Positions 25,561 to 37,816 of a stretch of 64,000 nucleotides of DNA are shown here, piece by piece (position 1 is the stretch's first letter; each line of letters starts with the position of its first letter). A program made the translations under genes and the position numbers. This stretch comes from Oxyruncus cristatus (Eukaryota > Chordata > Aves > Passeriformes > Cotingidae): contig VXAY01001949.1 in NCBI GenBank assembly GCA_013399855.1, positions 1,070,269-1,134,268 on the forward strand, written 5' to 3'. Under the pieces are notes generated by a model that saw only the letters and a list, made by a program, of their open reading frames with translations, made no database searches and was not told the DNA's origin.

Positions 25561-27193
25561 AGAGAAGACCTACAGTACTATTTACTGTACAATTTTGAAT
25601 GTACAGGAAATGAACAAAGCTGATAGCAGGCAGGACGTGAAGGATACAGTGAGAAGGGATTGATTAGCTACTTTATTCAGACTGTAATGATCAAAATGAC
25701 AAATGATCAAAAGCAGCAAAGGACACTTCATGTGGCACTGCAAGAATTCTCCTGTTCTCTCATACACTGCTGCTTCCAGTGTGAGGTAAAAAGGAAATTG
25801 TACCTGTTCTGGCATCAGCAAGAAGGAAGGAGAGGACAGAAGCTAAAAATACTGTTAACCTAGTTTGAAAGTAAAATACTGCCCTAAGACCGTACATGGA
25901 GAGGAACTATGTGCCTTTGTTAGTGTTTTCTGTCTCTACTGTGTTTTCACTCATAAATAAGAGAGAAAAGTTAACTGGACCTCAACCCTGAGAACTCAGC
26001 TGAGAATTGCTCCTCTACCCCTGCCATCTTCTGGTTAAGAGATTCCTTTGCTCCTAGACTGTGTCAGCTTGCACTGCACAAAATGGTTCTGGCATGGAAC
26101 GAAAGATATTTAGCACATTTCTGTCTCAAAACTAGAAAGAGTAGTCAAATATCAGGAAGAGAAACTATTAAAGAAAGTTTCTCCATACTTTTTAGACTTT
26201 CATTCAGAATAGACTGTTATAATAATACTAGCTTGTATTTTCTTTCACATCTTCCTCTTGTTGTATGCAAATGGACAGACAAGAGGAAATCCTATTTCTT
26301 CCCCTTTCCCTGCAGAAATAGTGAAAAATCCTGGCAATCAAACTCCCTTTAAAGTGTTCCACCTATTTTTGCTCAACTTTGGATAACAGAGTTTCTTTTG
26401 AGCTACTGGTTACATTATTGCCACAGTATCACAGAAACCTTAAACTGATGTAAGATTGCCACCACTAAAAGAACTTACTGTCCCAACTCTCTTTCCTTCT
26501 TTTGGGACAGAATATTTGCAAAGTTAGATGGGTAACCAGATCAGCAAACCTAACTGTATTAAAACTAATTCAGTCCTATTTTGCCAGGATAATTTCAAGC
26601 TAATTTCCCCCTTTTGTTGCCCATTCCTGTGCCAGTATAATCATGTGAAGGAGGATAGGAATGAGCTGCTGGGGTCCGGGCAGGTTGAGCACACTTACTG
26701 AAGAAGGGGATGACCCCTGACCTCGGACATAGCTGTAGACACACCAGATATTCCAACATCAACCCAATAAATTATTCCATTATAAATCCTAACAAGGGTG
26801 GCATCCTCACACACAAACCTTCAATTTTTTGATAATTTTGTATTTCCTGAAGAAGGGAGTGACAGAAAAACTTTTCCAACAGTCACCACTGGAAAGTATT
26901 TTCATCACATGGAATAAATCTGCACACGTGTTTTAAAACCTCTTACGCTGTCAGAGAACCTGGACTGTGCTGTGACAAGAAACAAAAAAAAAAAGATACT
27001 TCTTTTCTAGAGAGCCCCCGTATAGTTGCCAGGCTGTCTCTCAGCAGACTGAGCAGTGATACAGTACCGGGAGGCAACATGATTAGCCCAAGGTGCCAGT
27101 ACGACAGCTGTAAATTTAAAGAATTCACTTGTGGGACACTACACCAGGGATTTTTTTTCTTTCCACGATATGGAATAGTATAGTTTAAATTGT
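25561..27193. other. Non-coding sequence, nothing recognised
   Basis: Mostly AT-rich. An exact octamer ATGCAAAT lies at 26265-26272, and a tandem-like duplication of AATGATCAAAA (25686 and 25702) is present. No gene recognised. Confidence 0.45.
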
Positions 27194-27414
27194 CTAATGA
27201 GAGCAGCAGAAGAGCTAAGTGGGATTTGATATTTTGCCTAATGAGGTGTGCAGAAAATTGCTAATGGATTTAGTCTGCATAAATTTCTTTTAGCATACAT
27301 ATTCCCATGCACCCACACACATTCACTCCAAAACTCAATTGCTAATGATGAATTTCATTTATTCCCACATCAGAATTAAGAATATTTAATGAATTGTGAT
27401 GTATAGTTAATTAT
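27194..27414. promoter_or_regulatory. Homeodomain-type CTAATG/TTAATTA motif cluster
   Basis: CTAATG occurs at 27194, 27238, 27261 and 27342, two of these inside a longer shared word ATTGCTAATG. TTAATGAATTG (about 27387) and TTAATTA (27408-27414) follow. TAAT-core sites are the established target of homeodomain proteins (LHX, NKX, DLX, PRRX types). The repetition is seen directly; enhancer function is inference, and AT-richness raises the chance background. Confidence 0.3.
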
Positions 27415-28316
27415 AACATTCATAACTTAGACCTTGTTTATATTGAGGCTGGGTGGGGGAAAAGAGCTGGCTCCACATTACAGCTACACCAAAAAAGTTA
27501 GTGTGGCAAGCACAGTGTAAATGCAGGCACTTGAAGATGAAGTTTGCAACAATGGCATAAACTCTGTTGAGTAGCCAAGGTTTGCACTTCCAAGGAAAGA
27601 TGAATTTTCTAGAGGTGTAAAGCACCTTTAAAAAATAATGCCTTTTCCTCCAGAACTACCAAGAAATATAATCAGAGCTAAGTGCTGACTAACCTTTAGT
27701 TAATCTGGAAAAAAATATGTAAGCGATTCATTGCTTAGGAAGAAGGATTCATTCTGTTGCCAATTCACTGAATTTTGCAGAGAAAGGAGGGAAAGTAAGA
27801 AGCAAAAAATACTTTCCTCAGCAAAGGAATTGCATACAATATGAAATAATGCTATGAAACAGCATTACATGAGTTTTCTTTCTAGGGTGAAAAAAGGAAA
27901 AGGACCACACCATAAGTGCAGTTCAGCTGTATGAGCACAAAACTATTCTTGGAATGGCATGAAACTACACGTTTTTCTCTTTTAAGTCTCCCAAGTTTCT
28001 TGCCAGTGGCAATAATAATGGTTTTTGGACCTGCATTGTGCAGTTTCCCCATCATTCAATAAGCATCAGTCAGCAAGCATCTCTCTTTTGTTTCCTTTCA
28101 CACAGAGTACTTTGAAAACACAACTAACCCCTTTACTATTGCATTGCTATATTCATCAAACTAAATATTTCATTTCACCTTGATTGTGTTGCCAAGAGGT
28201 TTGCCATTAATTAGAGCAACACTGGGTTTTGAAATTGTCTGTTTCTGTCAGTAAAGGAGTTGTGAACAAAGTAGATTAAGATGTGGGCACCTTTAGGGAA
28301 GTTGCCTCGGAGACAA
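27415..28316. other. Non-coding sequence, nothing recognised
   Basis: Unique AT-rich sequence between the homeodomain-type cluster and a CR1 remnant. Confidence 0.5.
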
Positions 28317-28384
28317 ATGTCCATGGCAGTAGGGTAGAACTAGACAATCTTTAAGGTCCCTTCCAAGCCAAGCCATTCTGTGGT
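28317..28384 (+). mobile_element. CR1 LINE, minimal 3' end remnant
   Basis: Only the last part of a CR1 element remains: 'tccatggcagtagggtagaa', then 'ctagacaatctttaaggtcc' and 'cttccaagccaagccattct', followed by 'gtggt'. This matches the order 'ggaactagatgatctttaag' plus 'gtcccttccaaccc' plus 'attctatg' of avian CR1 3' ends. Sense orientation. Confidence 0.85.
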
Positions 28385-30660
28385 GTCCAGAATTTGGCCC
28401 ATTCTTGACCAGTTAAATCCTAATGTGAGTCTGTAACTCCTTTTTATCTTTGGTGAAAAACACTTTTTTGTTTTGATGGTAGTCAGCAAGCACATCTAAT
28501 ACAAAATAACTAGCAAGGCATCTCTGGATTGTTTGTTGAACCACATGGCCTTTGAAAGGTGAGGAGAAGGAAGAGGAGAGAAAATAAATTAAAACAAGTG
28601 TGCATCAGTGAGCTGGTAGAGGCTTCAGCAAGGTCTGCCACAGTACTACCCCTGGATATCCTCACGGGGCTGAGCTATAAAAAAACACAGGTACAACAGA
28701 GAAGAGATAGGTAAAAAATGGACAAAAACATAGCTAGACACTCTTGAAACAGATGAATACAGCTACAGATTTTGGAATAAAACATTTTTGGACTTGCTGA
28801 ATGCAACCATTCAATATAATTTATGAAGATTTGTAGTCATTAGCAACATATCCTCAAATCTCTTTTAGAGCTTATTGCTACCTGCATTCTTTTACCTTTT
28901 CTTCCCTATAAATTTATAAGTCAAATTTACTGAAATTTATGATATAGCTTCCTTGTCAAGAAAAATACCCCAGAAATGCTTTATGATGACAAATAACTAC
29001 ATTAAATGTAACATATCACAACATTTGTCCCTGAGGCATATTTCCTAAAAAACCTAGACTGTTAGTATTTCCATGATTCAATACTATGCAGTGGTTTTAT
29101 TTACACTTAGCTTGTATAATCTAGTGTGCCTAAGAAAATTATTTTAGATAGCAACTATCACAATTAGAACAGATTCAAGCAAATTATATTCTGTGTCCAG
29201 AAACAATTACATCTCAGCTGACAATAAGAACTTCTTTCCTGAGCTACCTGTTATCTGTTCAGGTGACTGAAATAGCAAGACCATCTGGCTACTTGCAGTA
29301 AAGGTTACAGTCATCACCCCTGCTGCCCCTGGTCTGTGCAGAGACGACCATGGAAGTTTGATATTCCAGATATGTCAGGCTTGCAAAGCTGAACAGTTGC
29401 AGCCTCCTTACACTGCATGAGCAGGGGACAGTTTATTCCTGTCTTTAACCAGTACATTTCAGAACTCCAGTTACTTGAATGCCCTTCATCAATGAAGTTG
29501 TTATATAATAAAGAAGGGGAAGAATTTCAAATGAAATACAAAGCATAAGTCACCTTCAAAGTTGGAGTCACGTGGAGATAAGAGTTTCTTATTTTTACAG
29601 AACAATCTGCTATAGTCATGTTGTACTTTGAATACAAACACCTCAAACTGAGCCCAAATTCACCTCTATGTTTGCATTGTGGCAAGTGTCCGACAGCTCA
29701 AGGCAGATGAGGTTAACAGTAATTCCCTCACCATAGGCCCAACCAGAGCAGGTGCACAGCTACTCCTCAGGTGTCACCACCACTGACTGTGTTTCACATT
29801 CTTTCTGCAGCATCGTGTTTGACACTGGAGAAGCAGCCATGGATCGTTCCTGTATTGGCTTTAGTACAGGACAGACAGACAAGATCTGTGCCAACCTACA
29901 GACACACCATGGGTAGTACATGGAGGAAAATGGGTCAGGGAGCTTTAATCCATTCCCCTCTTGGCCCCAAAGGGACGTATATGGAGTCAAGGTAATGCCT
30001 GAATGAAGGATCAGACAGGCACTTTCCTGTTTGCTATTAGAGGTGACATGAACATTTAGAAGGTGGAAAGGAAAATGGGCTGTGCCTCAAAGCCATGTTG
30101 GGAAGGTCTTCTTTGGGAGTTTACAGTTCCAGCAGTAAAACAAACTTGCTCGTTCAAAAGGCCTGCCAGTGCCAAGTGAGTCCAGTCACACATGTAGCAA
30201 TAATTACATATACTTCATGTGCTTTCTGCCGTTCATAGTGCAATAGTAGCACACGATGACTCTTGATGTTTATAATGACCAGGCTTTTCAAATAGCTACC
30301 TTCAGGTAGGGGATGCTCCAAACATGAATTTTGCTGTCCTCTGATGCTTCTTGAAACTCCTCCCTCGCATAGTTCCAGGAAGTAAGCGATAAGCAACAAT
30401 TCAGTTTCTCATTCACAGATCCCCTCCTTGCTGCTTCCCAAGCTCAGCCTTAATTTAAACCATTAAGTATATTTTAAAATAAACTAAAAGAATAACCCTC
30501 AAAAACACATGAAAAAAAAAAATTGCTCATTAGAATGAGATGTGGGGAAATTCTTTTGGAATTAAGTTCTGTTATACCATGTTTCAGTATCAAACAATGG
30601 AAAGAATTGAGCCTGCAAGCGTTATCACTTTTACCCACAAACAAATCTGAATTAGATTAC

Positions 30661-30682
30661 ACTAGTGACAAAAATCACTAGT
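30661..30682. repeat. Perfect 8-bp inverted repeat ACTAGTGA...TCACTAGT
   Basis: Exact reverse-complement arms flank CAAAAA, giving a compact hairpin. ACTAGT is itself palindromic, so each arm carries a six-base palindrome. Confidence 0.75.
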
Positions 30683-31691
30683 ATGTTTCTATGTAACTTC
30701 AGTCCTTAATATGAGAAGATTTTGCCTCAGTGGATTTTCCATGTACATTTAGAGCAGAGTCCTAGAGACAGATCTTAAAGTTCCAATGAAAGAAATATCT
30801 GGTATTCTTTTTTGCTCCTGGAACTTTAAAGAAACACTTTTTTCCTTTAACGTTGCAATAAGTAGATTGATAATTAATCTATTCATATTATTCTGTGATA
30901 CTAAGAAACAAGCACTGCTCTGAAATTTTTGACAGCGGTTTACACACAGGGTATTTTGGTGAAGGTGATACAAGTGTATTAAATTAATTTACACTGATTC
31001 CTCAGTTCATATTTCAAATGTAAAAGTACATGACAACTGCTTTCTGCTTTCCATAGACCAGTCCATTCTTAGCAAATATTTACATGGGCTAAGTTGGAAT
31101 AAACCATATAGCAGTTTTGTCTCAGATTTTAAAAGCAATTCGTCCATATGTACTGTTACTTACACTGCTGTTTAAAAATTATATAAATTGTTTATATGGA
31201 AAAGTTTTTAGAAATTATATTTGCAAATTCTTTCTTTGTGCTATACAATATTAATTTTTCTATATAATAAGCAGGTGATGCAGCTATGATAACAAATAGA
31301 TTATGAGCTACATCTGTGAGCCTGACAATTCCCACTGAAATCACCAGAATTAGATGACTACAGAAACTTAAAAACTCTGGATTCCAAGTCATTAATTTTA
31401 ACTAGTTAAAAAGGGGCCAAGGCATAACTGATATCTGGCTGAAGGGATAGTGTGAAGAATTTTTCTAAATAGTATCTTATGTCCTCTTAATTTTATGTAT
31501 TAAATGCCACTTTAGGAGGTTTGGGAGTTTAGCTGTACCAACTGGTTTTCACTGAATTAGAAGAGAATCCTCTCTTGGCAGCAGGAATGGAAATCGAAAG
31601 GAGTAGATGAGGAAATACCGTACTTTTAATTCTTTGAGTAAGCTGCTGTCGTGATAAATTATAGGAAAAAAACCCTGAAGCTGTGTCTTCC

Positions 31692-31709
31692 TTTTTTTTT
31701 TTTTTTTTT
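31692..31709 (+). repeat. Homopolymer T18
   Basis: Uninterrupted T run. No adjacent SINE/LINE body recognised, so it is a simple A/T tract rather than a demonstrated retrotransposon tail. Confidence 0.9.
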
Positions 31710-34089
31710 AAACACCTAAGAACTTCAGAAAGAAGCCAACTAGGTCATAGCTCACCACAACACAGTATATCAGTGTTAGGCAATTTATATGGAAGTAGGT
31801 TAAGTGATCCCATATATTCAGCAGCTTTTCTACTGACCATGTACAACGATTTCCAGATGCCTATACTGGAATAATTATATAGTTGCAACATTATTCAGAT
31901 CCAGAATATCCAGAAAGGGTACATGGAAACACCTATTGCACTTCTCATGAATAAGCAAAGAGTTACATTTTGTAGTGTTTAAGACCAAATACCTGACCTA
32001 AAGACTGACATCACACTGGGGCATGGCTGGGGACACGACAGGCCAAGTACAGCAAACTTATTGGAGGGTTTTATTAAATTTCTACATTGGCCTATCAGTT
32101 ATGTCACAGTAGGTTATGTCATTCAGATTTCATTGTATCACATCATGCCTGTCAAATTATAATGGTGTCTGACTGGCAAAAGACAATCCAGTATAAAATT
32201 GGATTGTATGTTACCTATTTGGGGGTTTTGAAAAGCACAGCAGATTATATGTCCTTTAAAGTATTGCAACTTTCACCACACACTTGTTGTCAACTTGCTG
32301 TTCAGCCAGAAAAAGAACATTCACAAGTGAATGCCACATGTCATATAAACATGCAATAAATCGAGACACAAGTCAAAATTATAAAGACCAGGTAACAGAT
32401 GAGCTGGCTAGCTATGTTTATGAGAGTGACTCAATATGAAATGATGATTGAAATAAGATACTGTATGTTGCCAGCTTTACAACTCAAGCATTAAAGCAAC
32501 TATATGTAAAGGAATATCAGGTTCCCTGAGGCACACTGCATAGCCACTGAAGTCATTGCATCACACAGCTACATCTATATATTCTAACAGTACTGCTTCA
32601 TTTTTTTTTTTTTTAAAAAGTGTCCCTACTTAATCATTTTATTTTTATTTGTATGCATTAAGCAGTAACATTGAGGTTCATGGGATCACTGCCATATTGA
32701 CTGAAAGAGGACCTGAATATGACACTAAGTAAACTCCAGGGTCGTCACTTAAAAAAAGTTCACTGGTGAACTAATGAAAGGGGTGAACTTATTCCAAACA
32801 GCAGCCACATTGTGGTGGAAAGTGTTGCTGTCTCTTAAGATAAGCAAGTAATTAATGTCTTTAAAATTAAAAATTTCTTAAAAACCACTACAAGATAAAG
32901 CAAATAAGTGAATATTTTAATAGAATCAGATTAGCTCTTGTCCTTTTCTTATAGAGGTGCAAAATAAATAAAACAAAACAGGAATGTAATCTAGTCACCT
33001 CCTAACTTTGTGCAAGCAATGCAGTCATCTAATTTATTTTTATAAAGGATTAACTTTTCTATATTTTGCTTAATTTGTAGCTGTTATACCATTATATAAG
33101 ACAAACAAATGCTCCCAAAGTTATCTAATTGACACCGAGAACTAAGGTTTTTTAGAAATGGCTTTTTCATGACATTGCCACATCTCCACTGGAAAACAGG
33201 AAAACAGACAATAGATTTACCCATGAGCTGAAAATAAATGCTTGAGGAAAAAAATTAAATGGTGAGTGTCATTCAATTTGGCACTCAAAATAATTTTCAC
33301 CTTTTCCAGTAGGCTGTCCTTCTCACACCATAATGAAGAAAGTGAACTATATCTCTTTTTCTGTCTTTAAATATCTTGCTGCTAGGAATATTTTCCCCCT
33401 GTTTCTAGCACTGAATATTATTTTATATTATAGCTAGAGCAAATGGAGAAACCTACTTTAAGAATAAAATACTGCTCAATAGGAGTAAATGTGACTTATT
33501 CTGATAAAGAAAAAAATTAATTTTTAAGTATTCAGAGTGAATTACAGGTAATCTTATTTTCAAATTAAGTCTCTTACTACTTAAAAATACCTGATTAAGC
33601 ACTGATTTATAGCACTTGTTCCTCCCTCTTAAACTCAGACATCTACTTCATTTACATGTAATATTTTTAATGCATTTATTTAATACAATGCCTACCTCTG
33701 TACTACAAATTGCTTTTGCTTGTCATGAATTCTAATGCTGATTTCTTTATTCTTCTTTGGAATATCCAGCCACTCTTGTCTTTCTTTTCTCTCAGGCTTT
33801 GATATATTGGAATCATTTCCCCAGGCAGCAATCAGCGTTGATAAAAGAGTTTGAAACTCAATTCACAAACACATAGTATATTTGTGGGTAAAAGAACTAG
33901 TACTTATTTCCACTGTGCATCAAAACAAATGTGGGAATACTTCTTCCAACAGAACCGAGTTCACACAGCAAGGAAGACATACTCTGTGTTCCAAAAGTGG
34001 TGCTGATTTGCAGCATTTAGGGGTTTATTTTACCTCTGGAGATAAAGTTCATTATATGCAGTGAATAGCAACACAGCACCCTCAGTCAC

Positions 34090-34460
34090 AGAAGTGATTG
34101 ATGCTGTGCACACTGATGGTGTGGACCTCCATGATGCTCCTTCTTCTTTTTCCTCACTCTGTTCTCCCTCCTCCATGTGTCCAGCATTTTCTGCATTTCT
34201 AAACAGGTGCCACCAGCATCAGTGATGGGCTTAGCTGTGCCCTGTGCTGGAGCACCTGCAGAATCATCTGGAACTGTCTCTGTTCCAGCCCTGGATGCTC
34301 CTCACAGAGGAGCCAACACCTGGGCAGGGACAGCCAGGACCTGATGAACCCTCAACATCATTTTGTATCAGGCACTCACGTCTCAGTTTCTTCTGCCACC
34401 ACTGTGGCATCAGGCAAGACACCCCACAGAATCACCCCTTCCTTTCACAAACAATAGGAA
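34090..34460. other. GC-richer block, possible decayed repeat or exon, unidentified
   Basis: A locally GC-rich segment with a pyrimidine-rich part (about 34139-34180) leads to 'tttctaaacag|gtgccacc', an acceptor-like junction at 34207. One + frame from 34244 is open for about 129 codons into AT-rich sequence. Its first part is Leu/Glu-rich and its remainder low complexity. The start codon there is GTG, not ATG, so as a eukaryotic gene it would need to be an internal exon. The wording of this block feels like multi-copy passerine sequence, perhaps an LTR, but I cannot name a family. Confidence 0.25.
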
Positions 34461-34946
34461 ACCCAAACCACCCCCACAAAAATGCAAACCAAATTTGCAT
34501 TTTCCTTTCTTTCAGCAATCTTAGTCAGCTGTGGAAAGAGCTGTCGTACCCTGCTGCATCTGTGTTCTGTATTTCAGCAACAATTCACAGGCACTGTAAA
34601 CCAATTTGTCTTACCCACAGCCTTCCAAAATAACAGATGAAAACAGTCATACATTAAACTACAGAATTTTGCTGGGGTTTTTTTCAAGAAAATTCTGAGA
34701 TGCACATGATAGAAAGCAGACTACTAGTTAGATTAAAAAGTGGGTAAAACAAGCAGATAGGACAAAGTCTGCAGAGTCCATGTTCTTACCAATGGTAAAC
34801 TTGATAAAGTCTTTGCAATCACTTCACCAGGAAGATACAAGCATAAGTCAACACAGCAAGTGGATGAACATCTGTTCTGCGTTCCGCATTCTTTTAAAAC
34901 TAAAAGTTACAGTATATGCAAGTTACATAGAACTAGTAAACTTTGA
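34461..34946. other. Non-coding sequence, nothing recognised
   Basis: AT-rich, with a reverse octamer ATTTGCAT at 34493-34500. No supported feature. Confidence 0.45.
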
Positions 34947-35219
34947 GAAAGTTGCCAGCATGATCATAAGCTGAACCTCAATGCTCCCGAGTATAAGATC
35001 ATTCTGTCTCTGTGTCTCCCAGCACAGACATTTCACACCCTGGCCGGCCTGGGAGATGAGGTCAACATTCCTAAGAGTCAGGTAAATGCCAGTGGAACCT
35101 TTCACAGACACGTCAGACGGGAACACACACCAATAGCAATCACACTTATAAACCTCACTCAATTACAGGCTTTTCAGCTCAGGATGAAAAACATGCCTGC
35201 CCTAAAGAAATGCATTTAG
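34947..35219 (+). other. 90-codon stop-to-stop open frame, unidentified
   Basis: The + frame is open from the base after TGA (34944-34946) to TAG at 35217-35219, without an early ATG. The opposite strand is also open over 34923-35162. A part of the + frame is flanked by splice-like sites: a pyrimidine-rich run ending 'gtctcccag' at about 35020, and AAGAGTCAG|GTAAAT near 35080. The residues between include LAGLGDEVNIP, which looks protein-like, but I recognise no family. Exon, conserved element or chance are all possible. Confidence 0.15.
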
Positions 35220-36462
35220 GCTTTCTCATTTCTGAGTGGTGAAAGAATTATGTCAGCCATCCATTATTGATCTCCTCAGGAAAGAAAGCGTAAAAGAAAG
35301 CAGCTCTGAAGACACTAATATAACAGAGTTTTGCTGACTTGCCACCTTCATTTAATTTATATCTTTACTTCAGAAAAATCTGATCTTTTAGGAGTACAGA
35401 AGTGTGCATCCAAAAGATGTCTTTAACTGATTAGCAATTAGTATTAGTTTTTAATATAAGTAGCATTTTCAGACCACTGGCCAGTAAAAGATAAATGCCT
35501 TCCATGAAATACCGCAGTTAATACGAAAACTTCTTCCTCCAAACCATTGAATAAAAATCTATAGCATATTTGTTACAACTAGAAAGCTAGTACATTCAGT
35601 AACAATAAGTCCTTTTTTTTTTTTTTTACAGATCTTCATCACCCTTAAAGGATTCCCTAAATCAAATTTAGAAAATCCTAAGTATTTAAAAACAACAACA
35701 AAAAATAATTTCTTTTGAGGACTGTTGTGCGATTACATTCTTTACACTATAACTTCTTTCCACGAATCATTATAATTTTTAAACAGTGTAACAAAAGCTT
35801 CAAGACATCTCTGAAGAAAATTGTAAGACCACTTCAACTTTCTGTACAGGACTAGTGATTGATGTGAGATGGTACAGGCTTACACTCATTCTGCAGCCTC
35901 CTGGGACACAAAAACTGAACTTCACAAGATGACTATGCACAGCAAGGGACAGGAAAGTATTTCTAGCAAATCATTAGTACAACTTTCTTGCCTATGTATA
36001 GAGAAAATGGTATAAATGTTATTACATCACACTTACCTGGAATTCTATCCTCCCTGTCCTTCCAGCTTTTACTTAATTTTTGCTTCTGTTAAATAAAACT
36101 TATTTCTCACCCCAGAAGACTCCTCGTACCAGAAAATAAATTACTGCCTTTTTACTAATTACCAACACCTTCTAAATCTCTGGAGAAATTTTGCACGGCA
36201 ATTAGCAGCCATCTGGGTGAATGTGCTATATGAAAAGATCACCAGGATGCTGCCTCCCAAGCTTCTTCAAACAGCTCAGGTTTAACCCGCTGAGTCATCC
36301 CTTCGATGGGGTTCACCTGCGAATCATAAGCACAAATGCACATCACCTGCATCCTTCTGGGGGTTTGGGTGGGGTGTGTTCACCAGGCATTTACTTAACA
36401 AGCTGCAGGGTGGGTTGTCATCAACGTTGTCTCTCTTTGCTCAACTGTGGGATTCATGATAC
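35220..36462. other. Non-coding sequence with T15 tract
   Basis: AT-rich, with a T15 homopolymer at 35613-35627 and a moderately GC-rich stretch at about 36230-36420. No gene recognised. Confidence 0.5.
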
Positions 36463-36624
36463 TAAGGGTTTTGGGTTTTTTTTTTTTTTTGGAGGACATA
36501 AACTTTATTGTCCCATATGGGACAGGTGGGTTGCACCTAGCAGTGATTAATGGTAATAATATCTTTTTCTCTTTTTCAAGGGAAGCGACTACCAGCGTGC
36601 TTGTAAAATTTAGAAAGTAAGGGT
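36463..36624 (-). mobile_element. Possible short retrocopy 3' end (minus strand)
   Basis: Read on the minus strand, an AATAAA polyadenylation signal (complement of 36504-36509) is followed about 14 bases later by an A15 tract (complement of 36476-36490). This is the order seen at the 3' end of a polyadenylated RNA copied into DNA. The 7-base word TAAGGGT occurs just outside the A tract (36463-36469) and again at 36618-36624, which could be a short target-site duplication around an insert of about 150 bases. I do not recognise the source RNA. Processed copies are rare in birds because CR1 does not mobilise polyA RNAs well, so chance is a serious alternative. Confidence 0.25.
36510..36523. repeat. 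Perfect 14-bp palindrome GTCCCATATGGGAC
   Basis: Self-complementary 14-mer with a CATATG E-box core, one base beyond the minus-strand AATAAA of the possible retrocopy. Confidence 0.75.
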
Positions 36625-37299
36625 AAGGTCAACACAGCACATTCTTCTGACAGAGATTTTTTGAATATGTCAGCAAAACAGAACAGAAAATTAAATTACT
36701 ATTTATGAACAAGTAGCAAAATGTGTACACTGGCAACCTTTTAATTGAATTCTGTCCTTCCCAATACATACTCTATTTTTTGTTATGGCAAATTTTCCTC
36801 AAAATTTTATACTGCATTTGTCTCAGGTAATTACGATTTTTTTTCTGGTATCTGAGCTTTGAAAGAAAAACAAAGAGAAAAAACTTTCTACCAAGGAACA
36901 GATAGTCTAGACATGTTAGCTGCTAAATAAGTCATATTTTGAATAGAATATTCTTCAGGAGCATGAAAGGAATAATATTTAACAAGACAGTCCTATTGCA
37001 AAAATACTATCGATGAGAAAATTTTCTTATATGTTCTTAAAAAAAGGTATTTAGAACAGTTAGTTAATGTATTAACTGAAAGCTATCTGGTGCCTATCAA
37101 GAAAGTCAGGCACAAGTATTTCTGCCTGAGGAAAGGGAGATTTTTCCCTTAAAAGTTGGAGTGGGGGAGGGAATCTCATAGCTGAAAACCTTCCTACCCT
37201 TGATCAGAGCGGATACCACCTGGATATAAAAGATGACAATTTTCAAGAATCAGACTCTGGCATGGGAGGATCACCAGAATTTCCCATTATTCAGTAAAG
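36625..37299. other. Non-coding sequence, nothing recognised
   Basis: AT-rich unique sequence; no supported feature. Confidence 0.5.
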
Positions 37300-37520
37300 G
37301 AGAACTTTGTGCTGTCACTGTAGGGATGAGGTGGTAGGAGTGGCTTTCCTGTCATTCAGGCTGAGCTTGGGCCGCTCTGTGAACCTGGGCTCACCCAAAG
37401 AGTGTCCCTGGTACCTGGAGCAGCTGCCAGGGCTCACCTTTGCCACTTGCAGGTGCCTCTTGGATCCCTCAAGCCGCCTAAGGTGGAGCAGTGCTGAACT
37501 GAGCTGTTATTATGGGCATC
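37300..37520. other. GC-richer block, unidentified
   Basis: About 220 bases of higher GC with a + frame open from 37307 to 37579. It contains 'tgccacttgcag|gtgcctc', usable as either splice end, but no complete exon could be built. No domain recognised. Confidence 0.25.
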
Positions 37521-37618
37521 AAAGTGTAAAATTTGCAGAGAAATGCCTTGTCTCGTGTCAGAAGTGCAAATATTACTGAGATAAAAATTACCATAAGGCA
37601 GCCAGGTTATCCCTACAC

Positions 37619-37632
37619 AAAAAAAAAAAAAA
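37619..37632 (+). repeat. Homopolymer A14
   Basis: Simple A tract; no upstream AATAAA and no recognised element body. Confidence 0.9.
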
Positions 37633-37816
37633 GCATTAGAGAACAATAAGACAGTGCATGTGACAAACAGATTCTTTCATTTGATCAGCCCATGATGTTG
37701 GCTCAAGCCTATTAAGCTGGGAAGGCTCCCCTTAACCACCTTCCTCCAACCCATTTATAAAATTCTCCTTTGCTGTCACATGAATGGGAACTGTGACAAT
37801 ACTAAGACTAACTTCT

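Larger units (their letters stand above)
28385..34089. other. Non-coding sequence with T tracts, nothing recognised
   Basis: Long AT-rich interval. It contains homopolymers T18 at 31692-31709 and T14 at 32601-32614, and an inverted repeat at 30661-30682 listed separately. No gene, repeat family or RNA gene recognised; open frames are short and AT-driven. Confidence 0.5.

Noticed and set aside
36359..36415. G-rich run that might form a G-quadruplex
   Set aside because: Only three closely spaced G-runs of three or more; the next lies about 30 bases away, so the standard four-run pattern fails.
37434..37579. 'ttgcag|gtgcct' as an exon boundary in the GC-richer block
   Set aside because: The same site fits acceptor or donor, and no complementary site gives a credible exon.
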